NCBI GenBank assembly: GCA_021810045.1
Contig: JAJZJR010000007.1
Span: 1 to 64,000, forward strand
DNA: 64,000 nucleotides
Source: Thermoplasmata archaeon
GTDB lineage: Archaea; Thermoplasmatota; Thermoplasmata; Thermoplasmatales; Thermoplasmataceae
Direction of reading: 5' to 3'
Part shown: positions 23,750 through 33,470 of the stretch, piece after piece
Position numbering within the stretch: the first letter of the stretch is position 1
How the letters are laid out: every line of letters begins with the position of its first letter
Program-made: the position numbers and the translations under genes
Notes under the pieces: model-generated
The model's database searches: none
The model's input: the letters and a program-made list of their open reading frames with translations, nothing else
Told to the model about the DNA's origin: nothing

Positions 23750-25805
23750 CTCTCTTCCTCCTGTTCTCATTAGTCTTCAGAACGTGGCATTCATGGCATA
23801 ATGACTGCAGATTATCAAGATCAAATTCAGGCCCGTTTTCCCATATTTCCTTGATATGATCCACTTCCTCAGCTGGTTTTCCACATTTCACACACCTATA
23901 GTTGTCACGTTCCAGGGCGTTTGATCTGATATCATTCCATTTCACTGATGTGGGATGGTTACTGTAAAACTCTGTTTTACAATCATCAGAACAGTAATAC
24001 AACTGGTTTCCCGTGAGTGTTTTGTCACAGTTAGCACATCTTCCAGTTTCCATGGCCTTTAGCCTTAACTTCAGAGATTCTTCCTGCAGCTCCGGAATCT
24101 GCTGTGACCATTTTCTTTTCCTGGAAGCTTTCTCAGAAACCCTGTTGATGTCTACAGCAGGTATCTCAGTGTTCATCAGCTCCCTGAAACGTGTTTTGAG
24201 TTCCGGGTCTGATTCAAGAGCCTTCATTTTGTCAGGATCTGATACAACATCCATGAAGAAGTTGATGGCATCAGCTGCAAGATCTTCAGCTACTTCAATG
24301 GGGTTGACTGATGGATCCACCGGATTGTGTCCAGAAAGATCTTCATTATGAGTATTTAAAACGGGGGTGACACCTCCAGGAATCTGGCCAGAATTTTCTT
24401 CATGTCTCATACCCCTATACCCCTCACTCATGAGATCGGAGCTTTCATCAGAATTTCCTTGCACCTCAGATTTCTTCTTCAGTTCAGGGCTTGCACCTTC
24501 GTTTGCACTATAATGCACCTTGAAGTTTTTCTTGCACTTTGAACACTTTGCCCATTCACCTTCCTTGTAATACCTGTTTGGAGTCCATGTCCATATGAGG
24601 CCATCGTTCTTTGGACAGTCTAAATGGTGCAATGGAAGAGGTTTCTTCTTTTCCTTATCTTCCTGCTCCTGAGGTTCCGGTTCTCCCTTTTCCGGAATCT
24701 CCCTGTCAAGATACTTGAATTTCTTGTTGGTGAACCAGTAGGGATCATGTGTTCTCTTCAGGTTATTCACATAACGTTCATAGAAGCGGTAAATCCTCGC
24801 TGTATCTCCCTGGGCTTCTGATTCGTGCATGGACATGTAATCATTCATTGCCTGGGGATCGAGATCCCATATCCAGCTTCCAGGTGAGGCAGTGTTGTAA
24901 TATTTTGTCATATCAGGGATATTCTGGAACGTGATGGGCCATTCATCACCAAAGGTCACGAATTTGCCCTCTGCCTTGTTCACCGTTCTTGGATTCTTGT
25001 ATATCTCCACATATCTGAGAGACTTCTGCATCTTGATTGTTTCATCACCGGTCTGCATCAGCCTGATTGTTGTACAGCCGAAGTGTCCGGATCTCACAAT
25101 CCAGCCATTGGCCCATTCTGCCTCCAGGGAATTGGATCTCATGTTGTTGGCTCCCCTGGTTGTCTGTTCATCCAGCACTAAGAAAAATATGGCTTCAGGT
25201 TCTTTGTACCTGACCTGCAGCATGTACAGGAGTGCTTCCCTCAATCCATGGGCTTCTGTGTAGTAATCCTTTAAGGGACCATCCTGAGTGGTTGGAAAGA
25301 ACATGGGGAAACTTGTTATGACATGGATCTTGTTTGCCATTGCAGCTCTGGCCAGATACACCACGAAGTTGTTCTTTCCTGATCGCATTGGTCCGATGAT
25401 TTCAACAAGCTTTCCCTGCATCCAGGGACCGAGACCATATTTGAAGTGCCAGGTAAAATGCATTATGTCCCTGAAGGAGTTTCCATTGTTTTCTGTATCA
25501 CCCTGATCAAGTACAGCCCAGGTTGAAAGTGAATCCTGGTTCTGCTGCATGAAGGATGTCATTTCCTGCTGCCTGAATCTGGAGTGTGCAAGCTCGACCA
25601 GTTTTCGACCTGATTCCGTCAGTGTCTGTCGGTTGATGAGGTTCCTGAAGACGAATTCAGTTTCCCAGTCTTTTATGGAAAACAGAGACCGGTCAACAGG
25701 GTATTCCTCCTTCTGTTTTTCCCGTTCTTCCTTGATGATGTCTCTTCCAACACCACCGGAAATAACACGGAGCATCTTTCTCCAGTCTGAATCACTGTTG
25801 GCCAC
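23736..25805 (-). CDS. P-loop ATPase fused to zinc fingers and an HNH nuclease
   Basis: Protein of 689 residues, GTG start with GAGGCGG upstream. Residues 130-215 hold an ATPase of the FtsK/HerA or Zot-like class: Walker A GPMRSGKN (138-145), where the usual Ser/Thr is Asn, and Walker B AIFFLVLDE (205-213). The middle has a CxxC zinc pair (KCSKCKKNF), then a low-complexity stretch; the last 110 residues carry a CANCD...YCSDDC zinc finger and an HNH nuclease (CVKCGKPAEEVDHI...DNLQSLCHECHVLK). This is the module's motor: likely genome packaging or transfer, with the HNH cutting DNA. Confidence 0.8.
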   Translation of the reverse strand: MANSDSDWRKMLRVISGGVGRDIIKEEREKQKEEYPVDRSLFSIKDWETEFVFRNLINRQTLTESGRKLVELAHSRFRQQEMTSFMQQNQDSLSTWAVLDQGDTENNGNSFRDIMHFTWHFKYGLGPWMQGKLVEIIGPMRSGKNNFVVYLARAAMANKIHVITSFPMFFPTTQDGPLKDYYTEAHGLREALLYMLQVRYKEPEAIFFLVLDEQTTRGANNMRSNSLEAEWANGWIVRSGHFGCTTIRLMQTGDETIKMQKSLRYVEIYKNPRTVNKAEGKFVTFGDEWPITFQNIPDMTKYYNTASPGSWIWDLDPQAMNDYMSMHESEAQGDTARIYRFYERYVNNLKRTHDPYWFTNKKFKYLDREIPEKGEPEPQEQEDKEKKKPLPLHHLDCPKNDGLIWTWTPNRYYKEGEWAKCSKCKKNFKVHYSANEGASPELKKKSEVQGNSDESSDLMSEGYRGMRHEENSGQIPGGVTPVLNTHNEDLSGHNPVDPSVNPIEVAEDLAADAINFFMDVVSDPDKMKALESDPELKTRFRELMNTEIPAVDINRVSEKASRKRKWSQQIPELQEESLKLRLKAMETGRCANCDKTLTGNQLYYCSDDCKTEFYSNHPTSVKWNDIRSNALERDNYRCVKCGKPAEEVDHIKEIWENGPEFDLDNLQSLCHECHVLKTNENRRKRDGQQ

Positions 25806-26640
25806 TTGTTACCGCCTCGTTTTCCATTGGTGCAGTGTTCTGTCCGGATGAACCGTATATCTTCACCCTGAGGTCCTTCTTGTCGTTCTCAATCTGGTTT
25901 CTCAATTCCGTCATAAGGGCTTTTGTGTCATTGGGTTTGAAAATGGATGAAGCAATCCTGTCCACCAATTCAACGGCCTTCTCATATGCTTTCAGTTCGA
26001 TTTCAAGGTCCATATATGACTCATAATTGTTAATGGTCCTGGCCTGTGCCTTTGCTATGTCCCTGGTGGTGTGGTAAACCTCATGCCTGGTTATAAATTC
26101 AAATTCACTGTTGGCTCCCCAGGCCGGTTCCACAGATATTTCACCCATCGTTGGATCCCATTCAAAGGCATCACACAGATTGGATGGCCCAAAGTCCCTC
26201 ATGATTGGGTAGTTCAATGCATCCTGGTTGATTCCGGAAATAAGTCCCTTGGGAACATGAACATCATTCAGTATTAACATTGAATGGATATTTTTTGGAT
26301 CAATGTGACCTGCAACAGTAAAATCTACTCCCGGAGGCATGTAGGTCCTTACTGTTATCACATACATGAAGAGAAAAGCAGCAAAGAAGGAGGCAACCAT
26401 GATTATTGTTGCAGTCTCGGTGTTGACAAGGAAAGTCAGGAGACCTCTTGTAAAAAATGCTGCAACAGCTGAGACAATAACAATTGGAATAAGTTTCCTC
26501 AGATCACGTCTTCGGTTATCACTTGCATATTGCCTTGCCTTTTCGAGCTTCTCAAGTTCCTCTTTGTTAAGCGGGACCTGGCCTGATGATTCTGTTAAAT
26601 GTTTGAATTTTTTATCACGTCTTCTTTCCCAATACCCCAT
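25792..26640 (-). CDS. Membrane protein with HExxH motif
   Basis: Protein of 282 residues: a basic cytoplasmic start (MGYWERRRDKKFKHL), two membrane helices at about 50-73 and 77-96, then a 185-residue domain. That domain contains RHEVYHTTRDIA, an HExxH zinc-protease motif, and a downstream helix with Glu residues (YMDLEIELKAYEKAVEL) where a third ligand could lie. It may be a membrane metallopeptidase that matures or releases partner surface proteins. AAGGAG precedes the ATG. It overlaps the ATPase start by 14 bp. Confidence 0.7.
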   Translation of the reverse strand: MGYWERRRDKKFKHLTESSGQVPLNKEELEKLEKARQYASDNRRRDLRKLIPIVIVSAVAAFFTRGLLTFLVNTETATIIMVASFFAAFLFMYVITVRTYMPPGVDFTVAGHIDPKNIHSMLILNDVHVPKGLISGINQDALNYPIMRDFGPSNLCDAFEWDPTMGEISVEPAWGANSEFEFITRHEVYHTTRDIAKAQARTINNYESYMDLEIELKAYEKAVELVDRIASSIFKPNDTKALMTELRNQIENDKKDLRVKIYGSSGQNTAPMENEAVTSGQQ

Positions 26641-26641
26641 A

Positions 26642-27478
26642 TTAACGACTCCTTGGTTTTCTTTTCAGCTTATCCATTATCCACGGCCTGAACGTAGTAC
26701 CGGCAACTACCATCCATATGGCGAAATCAATGACTCCAATGCCAACTGCATAAACAATGTCAAGAGCAGTGGCCACAAGCGGTGGTTTCGGCGGAGAATA
26801 ATACTGCTTCAGGGGAACTGAAGCTATGAGTTCATTGCTGAATGTATATGTTTTAGAACCCAATCCAACAGTGACTGTGGCAGGTCCTTTACTTATGTTA
26901 AGTTCAATGTTTTCAGATCCCAGCACATATCCCCGGTCAACCTCATTCTTACCCACGTATATGGCATATGATTCGTTAGAACCTGATTTCAGGGTTATTG
27001 TCCAGTTTGAGTACATCAACTGCCCGGACTGACCTGGAAGTGCTGTCAGCTGCTGATTTTGACCTCTATATGATGATACTGCAGACACGGACTGGATGTT
27101 TACTGAAGGCTGGGATCCAATTATTTTCTCATCCGTGAAAGTATAGACAGTCTTACCAATGGTCAATTGGACACTCACATTGCTCTGGTGGTAGAAATCC
27201 TGGTTTATGTTTATAGGACCATAACCGCTTTCTGTGAGATTTCCGTCAATGAAAAGTGAATATTTCTGACTTGAGAAGATGGAGATATACCATTCAGGGT
27301 ATGTGTTTAGGCCGCTGGAATTCAGAGGTACAAAGAGGTACTGGTTGGTATCATTCAAGGAAGTGTAAACCTGGACCTGTGGAATCTGTGGTATTCCTGA
27401 AGCTGATGATACTGGTGCAAGTGAAAGCACTGGAAGGCTCAACATAAGAAATAAAGAAATAAACAAAGCAAGTTTCAT
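26642..27478 (-). CDS. Secreted, C-terminally anchored protein
   Basis: Protein of 278 residues with a signal peptide (LALFISLFLMLSLPVLSLA), an outer region made of two or three similar beta units (each with YTFTDEKI / YTFSNELI ends and NWTITLKSG-like strands), a C-terminal membrane helix (about 238-262) and a short basic tail KLKRKPRSR. The repeated beta units suggest an immunoglobulin-like surface fold. It begins 7 bp after the preceding small gene. Probable partner of the PKD protein in the module. Confidence 0.72.
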   Translation of the reverse strand: MKLALFISLFLMLSLPVLSLAPVSSASGIPQIPQVQVYTSLNDTNQYLFVPLNSSGLNTYPEWYISIFSSQKYSLFIDGNLTESGYGPININQDFYHQSNVSVQLTIGKTVYTFTDEKIIGSQPSVNIQSVSAVSSYRGQNQQLTALPGQSGQLMYSNWTITLKSGSNESYAIYVGKNEVDRGYVLGSENIELNISKGPATVTVGLGSKTYTFSNELIASVPLKQYYSPPKPPLVATALDIVYAVGIGVIDFAIWMVVAGTTFRPWIMDKLKRKPRSR

Positions 27479-27485
27479 TGCAGCC

Positions 27486-27662
27486 TCACTCCAGGAATTT
27501 AATGAAAGATGCAGTCGTGTTGGTTGAGGAAGAACCTGATAAACTGGCGAAATGCCTGAAGAACGTCCAGATATCCCCTGCAGTGATATTCAACTTGTAC
27601 ATCACATACAAGAAGATTATGACCGCGAATACTGCAATTACAGCGTCAAGTATTTTCCCCAT
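27486..27662 (-). CDS. Single-pass membrane microprotein, 58 aa
   Basis: Frame MGKILDAVIAVFAVIIFLYV, a membrane helix at the very start, then about 35 residues with a Ser/Thr/Asn patch (SLSGSSSTNTT) outside. AAAGGTGA lies just before the ATG, which directly follows the TAA of the preceding gene. It fills a gap that otherwise looks empty in the operon, supporting its reality. Confidence 0.68.
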   Translation of the reverse strand: MGKILDAVIAVFAVIIFLYVMYKLNITAGDIWTFFRHFASLSGSSSTNTTASFIKFLE

Positions 27663-27851
27663 TTAATCACCTTTCCTTTTCCCTGGTTTCTTCTTTCTGA
27701 CATTGAGGGCAAATGTGGCTCTTTTTCGTGTGACCTTGGATGGAGATTTTTTAAGACTCTTGAGAACTGATACTTTTATGTGTCCACCCTCTGTGAATCC
27801 GGATCTTCCGAATTTCCTGAGAACGGTTTCTGTGAGGGCACCATTCTTCAT
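27663..27851 (-). CDS. Small basic protein, 62 aa
   Basis: Begins MKNGALTETVLRKFGRSGF and ends with a Lys/Arg-rich tail (VRKKKPGKRKGD). A short region GGHIKVSVLKSLKKSPSK could form a strand-helix unit. Very high pI and small size suggest nucleic-acid binding. ATGA coupling joins it to the preceding gene. Not recognised. Confidence 0.65.
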   Translation of the reverse strand: MKNGALTETVLRKFGRSGFTEGGHIKVSVLKSLKKSPSKVTRKRATFALNVRKKKPGKRKGD

Positions 27852-28261
27852 TTCTTCCTCCTTACAAGGCCGAGAACGTGACCTATTGAGAGTTTGTTTC
27901 CTGACTCCGGAGACTGCAGTTTCTTTGTTTTCTGTTGGAGGTTCCCGCTCCTTTTTTGCATTTTCCTGTTCCTCTTTAGAAGCTTTAACTGCTGTTTCTG
28001 CTGATTCAGAATACCTCTCTGGCTGTTTATTGCACTGTAAGCAACCCTGTTATTCCTTACCTGGTTCTTTGCATTGTCCAGGACTTCCATCTGCTTATCG
28101 AGAGATTTAAGGCTCTGGTCTATGTCTCTGGCGTTTGCCCTCACTGATAAGAACCTGTCATCCCGGATATCTTTGGTTATGGCCTTTGAATCCTTCGTTA
28201 TTCTCTTGGAATCCTGTTTTGCTATCTTTTTCTGTTTTCCAGTTACTTTCTTTCCTTTCAT
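27848..28261 (-). CDS. Basic coiled-coil protein, 137 aa
   Basis: Almost wholly helical and rich in Lys, Gln and Asn: KQDSKRITKDSKAITKDIRD, IDQSLKSLDKQMEVLDNAKNQ, LNQQKQQLKLLKRNRKMQ. It should form a long basic coiled coil, suited to bind DNA or a membrane scaffold in the cytoplasm. It couples to its neighbours by ATGA overlaps on both sides. No known family. Confidence 0.7.
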   Translation of the reverse strand: MKGKKVTGKQKKIAKQDSKRITKDSKAITKDIRDDRFLSVRANARDIDQSLKSLDKQMEVLDNAKNQVRNNRVAYSAINSQRGILNQQKQQLKLLKRNRKMQKRSGNLQQKTKKLQSPESGNKLSIGHVLGLVRRKK

Positions 28262-28371
28262 TTTCTGTTCCTCTTTGGTTTGAATGCCATCACGTCGCCG
28301 TTGCCTTTCACAAATGCAAAGTATCCCTTGGGAACCTGCACCTTACCGATCTTTTTTGCTTTGTCTTTCAT
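28258..28371 (-). CDS. Basic microprotein, 37 aa
   Basis: Frame MKDKAKKIGKVQVPKGYFAF, then a Gly/Asn turn and a basic tail ending KPKRNRK. It fits exactly between the PKD gene and the coiled-coil gene, with 4-bp ATGA overlaps on each side; such double coupling is unlikely by chance. The YFAFVKGNGDVMAF middle looks like a beta hairpin. Function unknown. Confidence 0.68.
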   Translation of the reverse strand: MKDKAKKIGKVQVPKGYFAFVKGNGDVMAFKPKRNRK

Positions 28372-31300
28372 CTTTTCTTACCTCTGCTCACTATTTTCAA
28401 TGGTTTACCCGGTTTTCCTTCCAGTTTTGTACCGTTTATGTCGATGACCTCTTCCCCGTGTCTTGTTACTCCGTAAACTGTGGCAATTGTACCTACTGCT
28501 GTGAGAATGATCAACCAGAAATTCATGGGACCTCCAAGGGCTGTCACAAGGTTAAAACCGGATTTCCCAAATGTCGAGGAAACTGAGAATTTCAGGGAAG
28601 TGGAATTGCTCTGGCTCTGGTTGTTGAATGCAATTACTGTTATGCCGTATGTACCTGGCTGATAATCCTGCTGATTCACTGTAAAATTGTATTCTACTGT
28701 AGATCCGTTCTCACTTACCAGAACAAGAGGAAGAGACTGAGAACCAAGGAAAGCTTCTACTGCTGATATGCCGTTCTGAGAATGAATTGTGATACTGTAG
28801 TAAACATGCGGTCCTGAAGTGGTGCTTGAAGAACTGAATGTGATTGTTGAATTGGTTCCGGTGTGCAAGGCCTGAACATTGATTGTGTTTGTGGAAGAAG
28901 CACCAAGGGCATCCTCAACTGTCAGGGTTATGCTGTAATTTCCTGTTCTGTTGAACTGGAAGAACTGATCCTGGCCTGAATAAGTGTGGCCATTGAAGCT
29001 CCAGGAATATGAGATAATGTTGGAATCATAGCTGTAGGATCCTGTTCCGTTAACTGCAAGTATTGTACCAACCGGGATTACTGAAGGGATGCTTGAAATT
29101 ACTGGAACCGGTTTGGATGGTATCATCCTTACTTCAAGAGTTGTGTTTATTTCGTGACCTGCATATGTGAACTGAAAGATGACAGGGTTGAATTCCTGGT
29201 AAACAGGGAATTTGTATGAAACATTCAAACCCTCAAGCTTCTGGCCATTTGGGAAGAACCAGGTTCCATTGTCTGTACCCTGAGAATCCCAGTTGGGTGT
29301 TGCTTTGAAATGAACAGTTGTCAGGACTGTGATTGCTGTACCGGGTGTATATGTAATGCTGACAGGATAAGGCAGGGACCTTACTGTTATGTTTGCAGTT
29401 CCGGTTGCTCCATTGCTGGCTACAACCTGGAGAACAACACTGTAATTGCCTGGTGAAAATGTCTCACCGGGATTCTGTGCAACCGATGTGTTTCCATTGG
29501 CAAAATTCCAGTGATATGCGTAACCGGAACCTCCGAGAACATCTGCGAAGAACTGTTCCTGCAGTGGAGCAAGACCGGAAGGCGTACTGTCACTTACTGT
29601 AACATAAAGATCAACATTGACGGTGAAATTATAGGTACCACGGAATCCGCCTGCATCCCGAACCACAACCTGGTAAGTTTCAGGACCTGATGATTCGAAG
29701 ACGTGTGTGATATTAAGGCCTGATTCCTGCTGACCATCGGGGAAGATCCACTGAACTTCATATGCAGGAATGCCACCGCTTATGGTTGCGTTGAGGCCAA
29801 ATGATTGTGAAACAACTGCTTTTCCATCCTGTTTTACACTTACTGCAGGATCTCCGTGTACATTTACTGTAAGAGTTGATGTTGCATCTTTCCCAAAGGA
29901 ATCTGAAACAATCAGTTGAACCGTGTAATTCCCCGGATCGGTAAAGGAATGGGAAACGGTGTTGCTTGAATATTCCTGGCCGCCAATTATCCACTGGTCG
30001 CTGAATGGACCAATACCTCCAAAAGAAGAGGCCCTGAATGTTTCCGAAACATTGGCATCAATGCTGTTTCCGGAGTAGATGATGGAAGCTTCCGGATATG
30101 ATGATACCGTGATATCTGTAACATAGGATGCAGTTTCACCCTGAGAATCCTTCACATCCAGAGTCAGGCCGTAAACACCAGGTGCTGAAAATGAGTAATT
30201 CAGTGAGCCGGATATACCAACAAGACTTGATCCAATGTACCAGGAATAATTGAAACCAGGTGTACCACCTGTTATGACGGGATTGAATGAATCCGTTACA
30301 TTGGGATCGATGTTGGAATATGTTGCATTTATGAGCGCTTCAGGAGGATTGTTTATCCTCACATTCAGGGAAGAAGTGGCAGAGTTGCCGGAGCCATCGT
30401 ATACAGTGACAGAGACAGTGTAATTTCCTGCCTGGGAAAATGAATATTCCATGTCCTGCTGATATCCAACAAATCCAATTCCGCTAACTGTCCAGGAGTA
30501 GTTAAAGAATGGATCTCCACCGGATACTGATGAATTGAATCTTACAGGAATTCCAACATCAGTTACGATCTTTGAGAGACTTATTGATACCTTTGGAGTG
30601 GGAACCACTGAAATATCAAGGTAAGCTTCAGCCCTGGCACCCTGACTGTCCTGAATGATTAGAGTGATGTTGTAATTTCCCGCCTTCGGGAAAGTATAGG
30701 ACAGATAAAGGCCGGAAGTGGTGTTAACTCCGTTTATGAACCAGAAATAACTGTAAGGTTCTGTTCCGAATGATCCATATCCTTCCCAGTATGTTGTTGT
30801 GCCAACATCGGTTATGTTTGAACCTTCGATGAGGGCTGAAGGTTTCTGGATTACTTTCACTTCAAATGATGTGGATGTTGTAGAACCGAGAGAATCCCTG
30901 ACTGTCAGATTTATTTCGTAAGTTCCAAGGCTGGTGAAGTTGAGATGGAACTGCTGGGAATAATTCAGGATGCTGGAGCCCAGGGACCAGGTATAGTTGA
31001 AAGGTGAAGACCCACCGGTAACATCTGCAAAGAAAGTGTCATTGATTCCCTGGTCAACGGTTGTATATGTGGCCTGAACCGAGACTTCAGGAAGCGGGTT
31101 TACAACTTCCTGCATTGAAGCAGAAGCTTTGTTGCCGTTCGAATCCACAATAACCAGGGTAATCTGGAATGTCCCTGGAGCTGTGAAGGTATAATTAACA
31201 TAAGATGTGCTGAAAGTCTGGCTATTTACAGTCCAGGTATAATTGTAACCTGGAGTGCCACCTGTGATTGATGCGGTGAAATTAGACCAGATTCCTACGT

Positions 31301-33119
31301 CAGTTGGGCTGTGTACCGCATGTATCAGGACGGAAGGATCCGGGTTGACTGTTTCCACAAATGAAGCAGAACCAATGTGAGAATCTCCATCAGTGACTGT
31401 GAGATTGACATAGTAATTTCCGGCTTTGCCGAATGAATATGAAAACTGGGAGGCCGTTGATTGCTGCACCCCATTTATGGTCCACAGGTAAGTGTCAGAT
31501 CCGGTGCCTCCTGAAATTGAAGACTTAAAAACAACAGAGTTTCCGGTATCTGTTGGACTCTGTGATGAGATTATTGAAACAGAGGGATTTGCGTTGATGT
31601 TTACAGTAACGGAAGATGAGTAAGTTTTCCCAACAGAATCTGTTATGGTAATGGTTGCGGTGTATGAACCAGATGAACTGAAAGAATGGTAGAAGTCCTG
31701 GGATGTGGAAACCTGCTGGCCGTTGAGAACCCATGAATAGGTGTATGGTCCTACTCCTCCACTTGGTGAAGATGAAAATTCTATGGGATACCCGACATCT
31801 GCACTGGAAACATTGGAAGATGCTGAAACAGTAGGAGCTGAGTTGACAGTTTCTGAATAGCTCTTTGATACGCTATAACCTGCAGCATCTGTGACAGTAA
31901 GATCTGCAACGTATGTTCCCGATGAAGCGAACGAGACGTTAATGTCCTGAGTACTGTAAGAATTGCCATTTATGGACCAGGAATAAGAATAGCCAGGTGT
32001 ACCACCGGACACAGAGGAAAGAAATTCCACTGTATTTCCTGCATCTGTGGGATTTTGTGTTGAGGATATGGACACAGAAGGATCTACGTTAACAGTCTGA
32101 GTTATAGTTCCAGATTGCGCAGTTATTCCATTGCTATCAGTGACAACTACATAGATTGTATAAGATCCACTGTTAGTAAAATCATATGACAGTTGACTAC
32201 CAGATCCGGAAAGAACTGAACTGCCATCCATGTAAAAGTTGTAAGTGGGATATGTTCCGGACCCACCACTTGGATTGGCTGTAAAAATAACACTCTGTCC
32301 TAAATCACTGGGGTTCTTGCTATCTTCAAGACTAACAGATAAAGCTGATCCAACCGAAATTGTGACATCCTTAGTTATTGAATAGCCAGCACTATCCTGG
32401 AATGTCAATGTGAGAGTGACAGATCCTGTAGCTGATGGTGTCCAAGTGGGGTTTGATACAGTTGTTGAGGAAAATGAACCAGATGTGGAAGACCAGGAAT
32501 ATGAATAAGATCCAGTTCCACCGGAACCTGAAGCAGTCAATGATATGGAATGTCCCAAATCAGTTGATGTGGATGAAGCAGATACTGAAACAGTTGGATC
32601 ACTGTATACCGTTATACTTACCTTACTGCTGTATCCTGTTCCATCAGATGCCTCTGCCGCAAGTTGAGCCTGGTATGTTCCTTTCGAACTAAAAGTGTAA
32701 GAGGCGTAGATATTTGGAGAGTTATAGTAAATTGAACTTGAGGCGGTATTACTCCATACTGTCTGTTGCGATCCTGAAGGAGTCCAAATCCAGAACCACC
32801 ATCCAAAAGGAGAATGATTTCCGTTACTGTATGGTACCAGCTGTACAGATGTAGTTTGTCCCTGGTCGTATTTGTAGGAGAGACCTCCCATTTCCATGAT
32901 GTTTGCCCAGTCGTTGCTGGATTCTGATGCATATAAATTTGGATTGCCACCAGTTCCCACATAAGGACTTGAAATTCCCTGGTGAACCTGATTTGGGCTA
33001 TACTCTGCGAGGAAAATTATTGAAGAGCCAAATATTGTCACAAAAAGAAATGTTGCAAGGATGAATGCAGTCTGTACTTTCTTTTTATTATCCCTAAACT
33101 GTTCCTTCTTTACATTCAT
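28368..33119 (-). CDS. Giant PKD-repeat surface protein, 1583 aa
   Basis: An N-terminal membrane helix or uncleaved signal (residues about 13-33) is followed by about 1480 residues outside the cell, made of some 14 PKD (immunoglobulin-like) repeats. Typical marks recur about every 85-90 residues: SPTDxG or VDxG openings, GGTPGYNYTWTV strands, SFSxSGxYxxxLTVTD closings. Near the C-terminus a membrane helix (WLIILTAVGTIATVYGV) leaves a basic cytoplasmic tail ending RGKKR. Many NxS/T sites suggest glycosylation. It is likely the adhesin or spike of the module. The first three repeats differ in base usage (more A+T) from the later ones. Confidence 0.85.
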   Translation of the reverse strand: MNVKKEQFRDNKKKVQTAFILATFLFVTIFGSSIIFLAEYSPNQVHQGISSPYVGTGGNPNLYASESSNDWANIMEMGGLSYKYDQGQTTSVQLVPYSNGNHSPFGWWFWIWTPSGSQQTVWSNTASSSIYYNSPNIYASYTFSSKGTYQAQLAAEASDGTGYSSKVSITVYSDPTVSVSASSTSTDLGHSISLTASGSGGTGSYSYSWSSTSGSFSSTTVSNPTWTPSATGSVTLTLTFQDSAGYSITKDVTISVGSALSVSLEDSKNPSDLGQSVIFTANPSGGSGTYPTYNFYMDGSSVLSGSGSQLSYDFTNSGSYTIYVVVTDSNGITAQSGTITQTVNVDPSVSISSTQNPTDAGNTVEFLSSVSGGTPGYSYSWSINGNSYSTQDINVSFASSGTYVADLTVTDAAGYSVSKSYSETVNSAPTVSASSNVSSADVGYPIEFSSSPSGGVGPYTYSWVLNGQQVSTSQDFYHSFSSSGSYTATITITDSVGKTYSSSVTVNINANPSVSIISSQSPTDTGNSVVFKSSISGGTGSDTYLWTINGVQQSTASQFSYSFGKAGNYYVNLTVTDGDSHIGSASFVETVNPDPSVLIHAVHSPTDVGIWSNFTASITGGTPGYNYTWTVNSQTFSTSYVNYTFTAPGTFQITLVIVDSNGNKASASMQEVVNPLPEVSVQATYTTVDQGINDTFFADVTGGSSPFNYTWSLGSSILNYSQQFHLNFTSLGTYEINLTVRDSLGSTTSTSFEVKVIQKPSALIEGSNITDVGTTTYWEGYGSFGTEPYSYFWFINGVNTTSGLYLSYTFPKAGNYNITLIIQDSQGARAEAYLDISVVPTPKVSISLSKIVTDVGIPVRFNSSVSGGDPFFNYSWTVSGIGFVGYQQDMEYSFSQAGNYTVSVTVYDGSGNSATSSLNVRINNPPEALINATYSNIDPNVTDSFNPVITGGTPGFNYSWYIGSSLVGISGSLNYSFSAPGVYGLTLDVKDSQGETASYVTDITVSSYPEASIIYSGNSIDANVSETFRASSFGGIGPFSDQWIIGGQEYSSNTVSHSFTDPGNYTVQLIVSDSFGKDATSTLTVNVHGDPAVSVKQDGKAVVSQSFGLNATISGGIPAYEVQWIFPDGQQESGLNITHVFESSGPETYQVVVRDAGGFRGTYNFTVNVDLYVTVSDSTPSGLAPLQEQFFADVLGGSGYAYHWNFANGNTSVAQNPGETFSPGNYSVVLQVVASNGATGTANITVRSLPYPVSITYTPGTAITVLTTVHFKATPNWDSQGTDNGTWFFPNGQKLEGLNVSYKFPVYQEFNPVIFQFTYAGHEINTTLEVRMIPSKPVPVISSIPSVIPVGTILAVNGTGSYSYDSNIISYSWSFNGHTYSGQDQFFQFNRTGNYSITLTVEDALGASSTNTINVQALHTGTNSTITFSSSSTTSGPHVYYSITIHSQNGISAVEAFLGSQSLPLVLVSENGSTVEYNFTVNQQDYQPGTYGITVIAFNNQSQSNSTSLKFSVSSTFGKSGFNLVTALGGPMNFWLIILTAVGTIATVYGVTRHGEEVIDINGTKLEGKPGKPLKIVSRGKKR

Positions 33120-33140
33120 TAAAACACCGTTAAATTTTAT

Positions 33141-33467
33141 CTATTTTGGAATAAAACTCACTATTTGATCAAAAATCAGCAGAAGGAATGCCAGTATGCC
33201 TACGAGCATGACCAGGAAGATCGGACCTGAAAATGGTCCTAACCCCAGTGTCATTGACACGAGCATGTTTATGACTGAAAGAACCAGCCATTCCATTGAC
33301 TGAAATATGGCCTGGAATCCCAGGGAGAATGCATACATTATCCAGTCCAGGAGCCAGAAGAACACATTCTCTATGTCTTTTAATATCCAGGCTCCGCTGA
33401 AGAACTTGGTTGCCTGGGTGACTGGGTTCGGAATTGAAATATTTGGTAGTGAAGGAGGGATCGGCAT
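33141..33467 (-). CDS. Small polytopic membrane protein, 108 aa
   Basis: A Pro-rich start, then two or three hydrophobic helices: FFWLLDWIMYAFSLGFQAIF, MEWLVLSVINMLVSMTLGLG and PIFLVMLVGILAFLLLIFDQIV. It lies 3 bp after the next upstream gene and 21 bp before the PKD gene. The amphipathic hydrophobic pattern recalls inner-membrane channel components of transfer systems, but there is no firm family match. Confidence 0.72.
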   Translation of the reverse strand: MPIPPSLPNISIPNPVTQATKFFSGAWILKDIENVFFWLLDWIMYAFSLGFQAIFQSMEWLVLSVINMLVSMTLGLGPFSGPIFLVMLVGILAFLLLIFDQIVSFIPK

Positions 33468-33470
33468 TTA

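Noticed and set aside
28600-32600. Possible CRISPR array or tandem DNA repeat
   Set aside because: The periodic similarity is at the protein level (PKD units of about 85-90 residues), not as identical DNA repeats with spacers.
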